A DNA stretch of 5,801 nucleotides. It comes from Thermoplasmata archaeon (GTDB lineage Archaea > Thermoplasmatota > Penumbrarchaeia > Penumbrarchaeales > Penumbrarchaeaceae). The notes under the pieces were generated by a model. The model did not search any database and was not told where the DNA came from. It saw only the letters and a program-made list of their open reading frames with translations. The position numbers and the translations under genes were made by a program. Where the stretch lies: the NCBI GenBank assembly GCA_023145185.1, contig JAGLEG010000110.1, forward strand, positions 1 to 5,801, read 5' to 3'. Below, one piece after another: positions 1 through 5,539 of this stretch (its first letter is position 1; the number at the start of each line of letters is the position of its first letter).

Positions 1-581
1 TTCAGCTCGATGTTCACAGAATGGGTGAGATAACCCTCCTCGAAAACGAGGAGGTGGAGGCTGTCGCCAAAGGGCACGGACATGTTGCCGTATCCCTCTT
101 CCGTGGTCTTCACCATCATGTGGGAGGTGCCTGAATATATGTGCACCTGAGCTCCCTCGATCTCGTTTCCGTCGGCCTGGTCATCGGCGTAGATCCTGAC
201 CTCGATGTCAGCACCATGGCCGATCCTCTCGAGGTAGACCTGCGAGATCCTTACCTCGCCTCCCTCGATCTGGGCCTCCACTACGAAACCATCGCTGTAA
301 CCATCTGCCATGGCCGTTATCCTGTAGGTTCCGGGCGTCACATCGGCCTTGTACTTGAAATTATCCTCGTAAAGGGTGTAACCAACGCCGGAATGGACGT
401 TCACACATGTAACGGTAGCACCGGATACCGAATCCAGGTACACATCATCTCTTACAGAAACCTTCAACGTTGCCATTCCCTCTCCGGTGACCTCTGCTGG
501 TACGATCAGCATTGCTGTCAGCATGAGGCTGAGCATTAGAAAAATGCCCCAGATCTTTCCGTATGTCGTATCCGACATCAT
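1..581 (-). CDS. Secreted/surface protein with PEGA-like beta repeats, 5' part only
   Basis: This reading frame is open from its start to the left edge of the window, giving 193 residues and two bases of the next codon. Residues 1-9 are polar, residues 10-28 are a hydrophobic stretch (WGIFLMLSLMLTAMLIVPA), and mature-looking sequence follows, so I infer an exported or membrane-anchored extracytoplasmic protein. Residues about 37-118 and 125-193 look like two tandem beta-sandwich repeats: the first has a GATVTC strand, then TPGTYRITAMADGY, a signature shape of PEGA and carboxypeptidase-regulatory-like domains; the second has EGAQVHIYSG and ends in FEEGYLTHSV. Such domains commonly occur in cell-surface proteins, but substrate and partner cannot be told here. 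Start choice: ATG codons lie at 581 and 578, with GGAGGA at 591-586; the ATG at 578 has the better spacing (7 nt). An in-frame ATG at 593 would swallow this ribosome site and is less likely. The C-terminus is missing, so a catalytic or anchoring domain may lie outside. Confidence 0.8.
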   Translation of the reverse strand, partial: MMSDTTYGKIWGIFLMLSLMLTAMLIVPAEVTGEGMATLKVSVRDDVYLDSVSGATVTCVNVHSGVGYTLYEDNFKYKADVTPGTYRITAMADGYSDGFVVEAQIEGGEVRISQVYLERIGHGADIEVRIYADDQADGNEIEGAQVHIYSGTSHMMVKTTEEGYGNMSVPFGDSLHLLVFEEGYLTHSVNIEL

Positions 582-585
582 CAGT

Positions 586-591
586 TCCTCC
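586..591 (-). promoter_or_regulatory. Shine-Dalgarno site for the PEGA-like protein gene
   Basis: GGAGGA on the minus strand lies 4 nt before the ATG at 581 and 7 nt before the ATG at 578. It decides against the upstream in-frame ATG at 593, which overlaps the site itself. It is the best match to a Shine-Dalgarno sequence in the window. Confidence 0.7.
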
Positions 592-637
592 ATATATACG
601 TCAGTTTCAACCAAGCGCTATGCTGGGTTTGTCCCTC

Positions 638-660
638 AAATATACAAGGTATATTTATAG
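638..660 (-). promoter_or_regulatory. TATA box with overlapping perfect palindrome, promoter of the PEGA-like gene
   Basis: On the minus strand CTATAAATATACC (660-648) is a good archaeal box A. Initiation about 25 nt downstream would leave a leader of roughly 45-50 nt before the start codon at 581/578. The same bases form a perfect inverted repeat, AAATATAC-AAG-GTATATTT (638-656), covering the TATA element and its downstream flank. A palindrome in this position is typical of archaeal repressor sites that block TBP or polymerase access. The promoter call is inferred from position and sequence; the operator role is a hypothesis. Confidence 0.55.
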
Positions 661-690
661 TTGATGGGATAGTGATGATCCCACATCAAC
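660..690. repeat. Imperfect inverted repeat just upstream of the TATA box
   Basis: GTTGATGGGAT (660-670) and ATCCCACATCAAC (678-690) are complementary except for a two-base bulge, separated by a 7-nt spacer. The left arm lies over the BRE position of the minus-strand promoter, where activators or repressors bind in archaea. No gene reads into it from the plus strand and no T-run follows, so a terminator is less likely than an operator. Confidence 0.4.
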
Positions 691-734
691 TACTGGACCC
701 TGTGACCTTCAGGACATCCATGGAAACAACTCTT

Positions 735-745
735 CTTATATAAAA
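735..745. promoter_or_regulatory. Possible second TATA element in the intergenic region
   Basis: CTTATATAAAA matches an archaeal box A and is nearly symmetric, so it could work on either strand. On the minus strand it could start a longer transcript (leader about 130 nt) of the PEGA-like gene; on the plus strand there is no sense gene ahead of it, only the 3' end of lonB in antisense. AT-rich intergenic sequence gives such matches by chance. Apart from this and the two inverted repeats I see nothing in the 582-868 gap. Confidence 0.25.
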
Positions 746-868
746 TCCACCTATATTCGTGTACGTTAAGCTGATAATTAGTGGGAAAATATGAGGCCGT
801 TTCCGTGGTACCGTTGATAATGGCATCATGAAGAGGTGACCAATGTCCCCCTTGGACCCTGGGAACTT

Positions 869-2866
869 CTACATCTCCAGGGCATGGGCCGTCTTCGAGG
901 CTGGCCTGCTCACCGCGATCTCCGGCCCCTTGAACAGGTGTTTGATCTTGTCCACGAGCGAATCCTTCCTGACATCCGATACAAGGGCATTGGAGAGAAC
1001 CTCCCTAATGTTGGAGACGGGGACTATCTTCACCTTCTTCTCGTATTTCTCCTCCAGCAATACGTCCCTTTCGTTTGCAGATGGGATCAATACCGTGGAT
1101 ATTCCCGCCTTGGCAGCGGCCTCGATCTTGGCCGTTACTCCGCCCACTGGCAGGACCTCTCCCCGTATCGACAGGGACCCCGTCATTGCGACATCCTGCC
1201 TTATCGGTATCTCTTCCAATGCGGAGATCACCGCGGTGGCGATGGATATGGAGGCGGAGTCCCCTTCCACCCCATACGTGTCCACGAACTGGATGTGAAG
1301 ATCGTATTCCGATATGTCCTTGCCCGTGATCTTCTTGAAGAGGACCGATACGTTCTGAACGGACTCCTTTGCGATCTCCCCGAGCTTTCCCGTGGCTATT
1401 ATCTTCCCCTCCGACTTCGAGGATGCCGCGGTGACCTCGGCAGCGATACGGGTCACTATTCCCGACATCTCGGAGAGGCTCTGATCCCCCTGCATCACGG
1501 CAAGGCCGTTTACGACCCCAACCTGATGGCCGGTGGATCTTATCGAGGAGTACACCTTTCTCTTCTCCAGCGTCTGGTCCGCCACCTGTTGTTCAAGCGA
1601 TTTGGCGAACACCTTTCCAAGGATCACGTCGTCTCCGGTGACGGTCTTGTGCCCTTTGTCCTTGGCGAGGTCACCCGATGCCCTCACGAGTCCACCCAGC
1701 TCCCTGAAACGGAGGGAGAGCTCTCCCCTTACGCCGCTTCTGCGCTGTGCCTCCCTTATGACCTCGGCTATGGCGTTGGAGTTGAGATGCGGGATCTTCC
1801 CATCCTTCTTCACCTCCTGCGCGATGAAACGGACTATATTGAGCCGGTTCTTGGGGGAATCCTTCATTGTATTGTGAACGTACACCTCGTATCCGTAACC
1901 CCGGATCCTGGACCGAAGCGCAGGGTGCATTCCCCCGTACCTCTGGCCGTCGGAGGCTTCCCGCCCGTATACGGAATCCAGGTTTCCCGCTGCAACAAGT
2001 ATGAAATCGCACGGCGTGGGCTCCGTCTTGACCATGGCGCCTGCAGATCTCTCGGACTGGCCGAATATGGCGAACTTCTTCTCCTGCATCGCCGTTAGCA
2101 GGGACTGCTGTGATTCGGGCCTGAGCAGGTTGATCTCATCGATGAACAGAACGCCCTTGCTAGCCTTGTGAATGGCCCCGATCTCCACCCTCTCGTGAGG
2201 CGGGGTCTCCAATCCACCGCTCTGGAACGGATCGTGCTTGACATCGCCCAGAAGCGATCCCGCATGGGCGCCCGTGGCGTCTATGAAGAGGGGTTTGGAG
2301 CTCTTATCATTGCCTACGAGAAGCTTCGGGACCATATCATCGTCCTTCTTGGACATTGTGAGGAACCTGAAGAAAATGAATACGCCGATAACTCCCAGCC
2401 CACCGAATATCAGATAGGTAATGTCCATGCGGTAGAGGAAGAGGGCGAACGATATCACCACCATGGCGGCGATTATGAAGTATTTCATGGAGTTCTTCTT
2501 CTCCTTCTTCAGATTCGCCTGTGCCTTCTGGACCTTGACGATATCCTTACCCTTTCCGCCGGGGACCACCCTGATCCTCGGCTCGTTGGGGTCCTCGAAG
2601 TTGGGGTAGGCGATCACATCCTCCAGCTCCTCCGAGGGAAGGTACTCCACCATGGAGTTTGCGATCATTGATTTGCCGGTGCCTGGGTCGCCGATGAGGA
2701 GGAGATGGCGCCTCTGCTTTGCCGCCTTCTTTGCGACCTTCACGGCCTCGTTCTGACCGATGACCTGTTTCATCATCAGCTTTGGGACCTTTACGTCCTT
2801 TGTGGATTTGATCCCCTTGGTCAGGAGCCATTTCTCCAGATTCTCTATGGTTTCCATCTCATTCAT
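869..2866 (-). CDS. lonB: Archaeal membrane-anchored ATP-dependent protease LonB
   Basis: This 665-residue protein is a complete archaeal Lon: an ATP-driven protease anchored in the cytoplasmic membrane, with its chamber in the cytosol, that removes misfolded and regulatory proteins. The order of parts is visible: Walker A GDPGTGKS (59-66, K65), two hydrophobic helices at about 127-145 and 149-169 inside the AAA+ module, Walker B GVLFIDEIN (238-246, D243/E244), sensor 1 near N295, arginine-finger candidates R318/R320, sensor 2 near R386 in ELSLRFREL, and the protease domain with catalytic Ser537 in GVEGDSAS and Lys580 in GGVTAKIEA. The Ser-Lys spacing of 43 matches the Lon dyad. The N-terminal substrate domain of bacterial LonA is absent, as expected for LonB. 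A TAG stop sits directly before the ATG at 2866, so translation begins there or at the in-frame ATG at 2857. There is no strong Shine-Dalgarno sequence. A charged tail of about 35 residues follows the protease fold. It is divergent from the small membrane protein gene at 2996. Confidence 0.97.
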   Translation of the reverse strand: MNEMETIENLEKWLLTKGIKSTKDVKVPKLMMKQVIGQNEAVKVAKKAAKQRRHLLLIGDPGTGKSMIANSMVEYLPSEELEDVIAYPNFEDPNEPRIRVVPGGKGKDIVKVQKAQANLKKEKKNSMKYFIIAAMVVISFALFLYRMDITYLIFGGLGVIGVFIFFRFLTMSKKDDDMVPKLLVGNDKSSKPLFIDATGAHAGSLLGDVKHDPFQSGGLETPPHERVEIGAIHKASKGVLFIDEINLLRPESQQSLLTAMQEKKFAIFGQSERSAGAMVKTEPTPCDFILVAAGNLDSVYGREASDGQRYGGMHPALRSRIRGYGYEVYVHNTMKDSPKNRLNIVRFIAQEVKKDGKIPHLNSNAIAEVIREAQRRSGVRGELSLRFRELGGLVRASGDLAKDKGHKTVTGDDVILGKVFAKSLEQQVADQTLEKRKVYSSIRSTGHQVGVVNGLAVMQGDQSLSEMSGIVTRIAAEVTAASSKSEGKIIATGKLGEIAKESVQNVSVLFKKITGKDISEYDLHIQFVDTYGVEGDSASISIATAVISALEEIPIRQDVAMTGSLSIRGEVLPVGGVTAKIEAAAKAGISTVLIPSANERDVLLEEKYEKKVKIVPVSNIREVLSNALVSDVRKDSLVDKIKHLFKGPEIAVSRPASKTAHALEM

Positions 2867-2883
2867 CTACCCGGGAGCGACCC

Positions 2884-2900
2884 ACCACCAATGAGGTGGT
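2884..2900. repeat. Perfect palindrome/hairpin in the lonB leader
   Basis: ACCACC-AATGA-GGTGGT forms a perfect 6-bp inverted repeat with a 5-nt centre, ending 17 nt before the lonB start codon. In the lonB mRNA it could fold into a small GC-rich hairpin just before the initiation region. In DNA it has the size and symmetry of a dimeric regulator site. In the mRNA sense the 3' arm contributes GGTGGTGGG, the only purine-rich stretch near the start, so the fold could affect initiation. Confidence 0.4.
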
Positions 2901-2950
2901 ATTTCATCTTTGTGTGGATAAACAGCGGTATGGATAAAATCTTTTGCACT

Positions 2951-2960
2951 AGAATATACT
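2951..2960. promoter_or_regulatory. TATA-like element between lonB and the small membrane protein gene
   Basis: AGAATATACT (minus strand AGTATATTCT) is the best box A candidate in the 129-bp divergent spacer. For lonB it predicts initiation near 2927-2930 and a leader of about 60 nt. On the plus strand it predicts a start near 2980, giving the gene at 2996 a very short leader. A weaker alternative for lonB is the TTTTATCC stretch at about 2933-2940. Which strand uses it cannot be decided from sequence. Confidence 0.35.
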
Positions 2961-2961
2961 A

Positions 2962-2975
2962 CCGATGAACATCGG
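2962..2975. repeat. Perfect palindrome CCGATG-AA-CATCGG beside the TATA element
   Basis: Six-base arms with a 2-nt centre form a perfect inverted repeat next to the TATA-like element at 2951-2960. For lonB it lies in the BRE/upstream position; for the plus-strand gene it lies between TATA and the predicted start site. A shorter repeat, GACG-N5-CGTC, follows at 2975-2987. It is a candidate shared operator for the divergent pair. Confidence 0.4.
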
Positions 2976-2995
2976 ACGGTAAACGTCATGGTGAA

Positions 2996-3226
2996 ATGTT
3001 ATTCTATATGGTATCGATACAGTACCAGATGGTGAGAAGGCGAACGGGCAGGGACATCCCCTGGGGAGAGAGGCCTAAAAGCCCCCTAATGAGGCGGCTT
3101 ATCAGAACCCCCGAGGATGCCGCCAGGTTCCAGCTTCTGTTCACGGGAGGTATGATCCTCTTTTACCTTCTCCTTATCCTGGGGATGGGATTCGCCCTCT
3201 ATTTCATCGCCTTCGGGACGCCCTGA
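2996..3226 (+). CDS. Small single-helix membrane protein of unknown function
   Basis: I do not recognise the family. The frame encodes up to 76 residues: a basic, proline-containing N-terminal part (RRRTGRDIPWGERPKSP, then MRRLIRTPEDAARF), followed by one strong transmembrane helix at about residues 47-73 and a three-residue tail. By the positive-inside rule the basic N-terminus should face the cytoplasm. The start is uncertain: in-frame ATGs lie at 2996, 3008 and 3029. GGTGA at 2990-2994 is too close to the first and rather far (13 nt) from the second, and no Shine-Dalgarno sequence precedes the third; a leaderless or near-leaderless start at 2996 fits the TATA-like element at 2951-2960. The frame has the AGG- and GC-ending-codon-rich look of its neighbours, which supports real coding. 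It is divergent from lonB and its stop abuts that of the convergent hydrolase gene. A LonB adaptor or substrate is conceivable but only by position. Confidence 0.65.
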   Translation: MLFYMVSIQYQMVRRRTGRDIPWGERPKSPLMRRLIRTPEDAARFQLLFTGGMILFYLLLILGMGFALYFIAFGTP

Positions 3227-3874
3227 TCACAGGTGCCTTATGGTGGAATAGGAGAACTCCATCTGGGCCCGTGCGTCGTCCGTCTCCGATCTTCCATGTC
3301 CAGGGTACAACGAGTTGGCGTTCAGGTCCAGTATCCTCTTGATGGACTCCTTCAACGTTGGAAGGTGGCCTCCAGGAAGGTCCCATCTGCCCACTCCTCC
3401 GTCGCAGAAGACCACGTCCCCGCAGAACAGGGCCCGGGAGGAGCATTCCAGAATACATATCGAGCCGGGAGAGTGTCCCGGTGTGCGGATGATATCAAAG
3501 GACAGAGGGCCTATCTCAAGGTTATCGCCTATCACGCTCACCCCATCCACCGGGTCCATATCGGAGCCGAAGAGAAAGGCCCCGCTCCTCATGGGATCCC
3601 CATCCGCCAGCACCTGGGCGGCCTCCGCTGACCCGTACACTGGACACCCGAACTCCTCGACGATCGCCCCGGTCCCCCCTACGTGGTCGAAATGCTCATG
3701 GGTCAGGATCACCCCTTTCAGGCTCCTACCGTTCAACCCATCCCCTACTGCCCTTAGCAGCTTCTCCCGGTTCATGCCTGTCCCGGGGTCAATGAGAACG
3801 CCCATATCCCCCTCCAATATCAGCAGAACGTTGCAGTCCATCATTCCAGGATGAAGTTCCAATATCTCTACCAT
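3227..3874 (-). CDS. Metallo-beta-lactamase-fold hydrolase, glyoxalase II-like
   Basis: This complete 215-residue protein belongs to the metallo-beta-lactamase superfamily and resembles the glyoxalase II (hydroxyacylglutathione hydrolase-like) branch; a soluble cytosolic enzyme is expected as there is no signal peptide. The metal ligands are all present: THEHFDHVGG gives H59, H61, D63 and H64; TPGHSPGS gives H134; FCGDVVF gives D153; YPGHG gives H193. It is shorter than classical glyoxalase II (about 250-260 residues), lacking that C-terminal substrate domain, so a thioester or other ester substrate is possible but not shown. A TAG stop immediately precedes the ATG at 3874, fixing the start; GGGG at 3885-3882 is a weak ribosome site at about 7 nt. 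It diverges from cca with 62 bp between and converges on the small membrane protein gene with no spacer. Lack of a thiolase-like or RNase-type extension argues against a tRNase Z or beta-CASP nuclease. Confidence 0.9.
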   Translation of the reverse strand: MVEILELHPGMMDCNVLLILEGDMGVLIDPGTGMNREKLLRAVGDGLNGRSLKGVILTHEHFDHVGGTGAIVEEFGCPVYGSAEAAQVLADGDPMRSGAFLFGSDMDPVDGVSVIGDNLEIGPLSFDIIRTPGHSPGSICILECSSRALFCGDVVFCDGGVGRWDLPGGHLPTLKESIKRILDLNANSLYPGHGRSETDDARAQMEFSYSTIRHL

Positions 3875-3906
3875 CTATTCGCCCCTGTACAGCCTTTTCG
3901 AACCTA

Positions 3907-3917
3907 TGGTTTATTAG
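3907..3917. promoter_or_regulatory. TATA-like element shared by the divergent hydrolase and cca genes
   Basis: TGGTTTATTAG (minus strand CTAATAAACCA) lies near the middle of the 62-bp spacer. About 25 nt to the right is the cca start (3937/3940), predicting a leaderless cca mRNA. About 25 nt to the left is near 3887, predicting a leader of about 13 nt for the hydrolase gene that just includes its GGGG ribosome site. Either or both promoters could use it; this is inferred from spacing. Confidence 0.4.
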
Positions 3918-3936
3918 TTCAAATAACATTCGCCAT

Positions 3937-5460
3937 GTGATGCTCAAGCCAACAAGCAAGGGAATATCGGGTCTCAAGGAGGTGCTGACCAGGGTGCTCG
4001 AGAGTACGAGGCCCTCCCCCCGAGAGAGGGAGGCCATCATCAGGGTGGGCATGGAGCTTCTGTCCAAGGTGGAAGAGATCACTCGGCAGGCCTGTGATAT
4101 CAAGGTGAGGCCGGTCATGGCCGGATCGGTGGCCAAGGGGACCATGATGAAGGACCCGGACCTGGATATCTTCCTGCTGTTCCCTCCGGATACCGATCAC
4201 GAGACGTTGGAGAGGCTGGGCCTGGAGATCGGGACCAGGTCCCTTGACAGGCCGACCAAGAAGTACACCCAGCACCCGTACATCACAGGTAGCTTCGGGG
4301 GATTCGCGGCGGATATTGTCCCATGCCTTGACATTAAAAAAGGTGGCAAGGTCCAGACAGCCATGGACCGCACCCCGCATCATACCGAATATGTCAGGTC
4401 CAGGTTGACCGAGGGCATGGAGGCAGAGGTGGTACTTCTCAAATCGTTCCTCAAAGGGATAGGTGCCTATGGGGCCGAGGAGACCGTCAGGGGTTTCAGC
4501 GGCTACCTTGCCGAGCTGATGGTCCTCTATTTCGGCGGGTTCATACCGGTTCTCACGCACTTCTCCTCCCTTGAGGTAAAAGGGCCTGCGCCGGGGGGGT
4601 GCGAGGAGATAAGGTCCGAAAATACCAGGGACGGTCCATTGGAACCCCTACTGTTCGACCGAAGAGGCCTCCTCGATCAGGCGCCCGTTGAAAAGGAGAG
4701 GTACCTGGAGCTTTTCCGGAACGATCGCTACATCGTCATCGATCCCATCGACCCCGGAAGGAACGTCGCCTCACCGATAGCATCACAGACCCTCGACCTG
4801 ACCACAAGGGCCTGTTCCTCATTTCTTGAGGATCCCTCCATGGGATACTTCCACCCCTTCACCAGAAGGCCGAACAGACCGGAGGAGGGAACCCGGAACG
4901 AACTCAATGAAGGTGTGTTGATTTCGGTCCCGCTTCCCGAAGGGGACCCCGGAATGATCATGTCCCAGCTGAGAAAGGACCTCATCAAGGCCTCCAGGGA
5001 GCTTGTCAGGGGGGGCTTTGATGATGTCAGGATGAGGTACCTGATCTCGATGCCACCCGGGCACACGCTGGATCCCAACTACCTCAAGGGGAGGTTCGTC
5101 TGGGAGGGCGGGTCGGACGGTCCAGGGATATTCATCTCCCTGGACGCGGAGCCCACTATCCTCGATGAGGAGTTCGTCCATTCTGGACCCCCCATAGGCA
5201 ACAAGCAGGGGGATAAATTCAGAAGTAAGCATGGACAGGAGAATGTTTTCGAACAGGATGGCCTTCTCATGGTCCGGAAGAGGAGGACGCTCCGCGAGGT
5301 GGGGCCGATGTTCATGAGATACTGGAACGATACCTCACATCCCTCGAGGTTCAAGGATATCGAGCCCACACTTCACCCACAGGGCGAGGCCGGAACCACC
5401 TGGGTGCGAAGCGTGCTCCAATACGGGCCGGACCTCTGGGACCGCCCCCTTCGATGGTAA
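3937..5460 (+). CDS. cca: Archaeal class I CCA-adding tRNA nucleotidyltransferase
   Basis: This enzyme adds or repairs the 3'-terminal CCA of tRNA from CTP and ATP without a nucleic acid template. The polymerase-beta-type head is clear: GSVAKGT (63-69) followed by DPDLD, giving catalytic D75 and D77, and ADIVPC giving the third carboxylate D126. Further archaeal CCA signatures are RTPHHTEYV (145-153), KSFLKGIGAYGAE and VRGFSGYLAELMVLYFGGF (169-202), VIDPIDPGRNVASPI (267-281) and, toward the C-terminus, HSGPP in the tail domain. At 507 residues it is longer than the roughly 440 usual for archaeal enzymes; part of the excess lies at about 212-262, before VIDPIDP. A GTG at 3937 is directly followed by an ATG at 3940, which is the likelier start; no Shine-Dalgarno sequence is seen and the TATA-like element at 3907-3917 predicts a leaderless transcript. 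A run of seven Gs at 4593-4599 is read through in frame. The gene looks intact. Confidence 0.96.
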   Translation: MMLKPTSKGISGLKEVLTRVLESTRPSPREREAIIRVGMELLSKVEEITRQACDIKVRPVMAGSVAKGTMMKDPDLDIFLLFPPDTDHETLERLGLEIGTRSLDRPTKKYTQHPYITGSFGGFAADIVPCLDIKKGGKVQTAMDRTPHHTEYVRSRLTEGMEAEVVLLKSFLKGIGAYGAEETVRGFSGYLAELMVLYFGGFIPVLTHFSSLEVKGPAPGGCEEIRSENTRDGPLEPLLFDRRGLLDQAPVEKERYLELFRNDRYIVIDPIDPGRNVASPIASQTLDLTTRACSSFLEDPSMGYFHPFTRRPNRPEEGTRNELNEGVLISVPLPEGDPGMIMSQLRKDLIKASRELVRGGFDDVRMRYLISMPPGHTLDPNYLKGRFVWEGGSDGPGIFISLDAEPTILDEEFVHSGPPIGNKQGDKFRSKHGQENVFEQDGLLMVRKRRTLREVGPMFMRYWNDTSHPSRFKDIEPTLHPQGEAGTTWVRSVLQYGPDLWDRPLRW

Positions 5461-5539
5461 GGTTAATTAGACTGCATAGGATACCCCTCTCACCGCCTCT
5501 CCCCCACCATGGGCGGCTTGTGATAACGTAGTGGAGTTG

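Noticed and set aside
686..829. A 47-codon frame on the minus strand between lonB and the PEGA-like gene
   Set aside because: It has no ribosome site, contains the AT-rich TATA-like stretch, and its codon choice and translation do not resemble the neighbours. It looks like chance.
760..868. A transcription terminator after lonB on the minus strand
   Set aside because: The only T-run after the stop is four Ts near 786-789 with no convincing stem before it. I cannot support a defined terminator.
836..2098. A 420-codon open frame on the plus strand, antisense to lonB
   Set aside because: It lies almost entirely opposite lonB, whose motifs are unmistakable. Its translation is rich in Leu, Gly, Arg, His and Tyr with no recognisable domain. 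Long antisense frames are expected from the third-position bias of lonB codons.
3227..3874. The metallo-beta-lactamase protein as tRNase Z, a partner of the neighbouring CCA enzyme in tRNA 3'-end processing
   Set aside because: The HxHxDH motif alone is shared by the whole superfamily. The 215-residue length and the TPGHSPGS/GDVVF/PGHG pattern fit the glyoxalase II-like group, and no RNase Z exosite arm is visible.
3893..3908. GGTTCGA on the minus strand, resembling a tRNA T-loop
   Set aside because: No T-stem, anticodon arm or acceptor pairing can be built around it; the flanks do not pair.
3919..4560. A 213-codon open frame on the minus strand inside cca
   Set aside because: It is the antisense shadow of the conserved head domain of cca and its translation shows no motif. 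Similar overlapping frames elsewhere in cca, lonB and the hydrolase gene were dropped for the same reason.
5493..5516. Inverted repeat CCGCC/GGCGG between cca and the transketolase gene as a terminator
   Set aside because: The arms are only 5 bp with a 14-nt loop and no T-run follows. The region is pyrimidine-rich, so a match of this size is not surprising.
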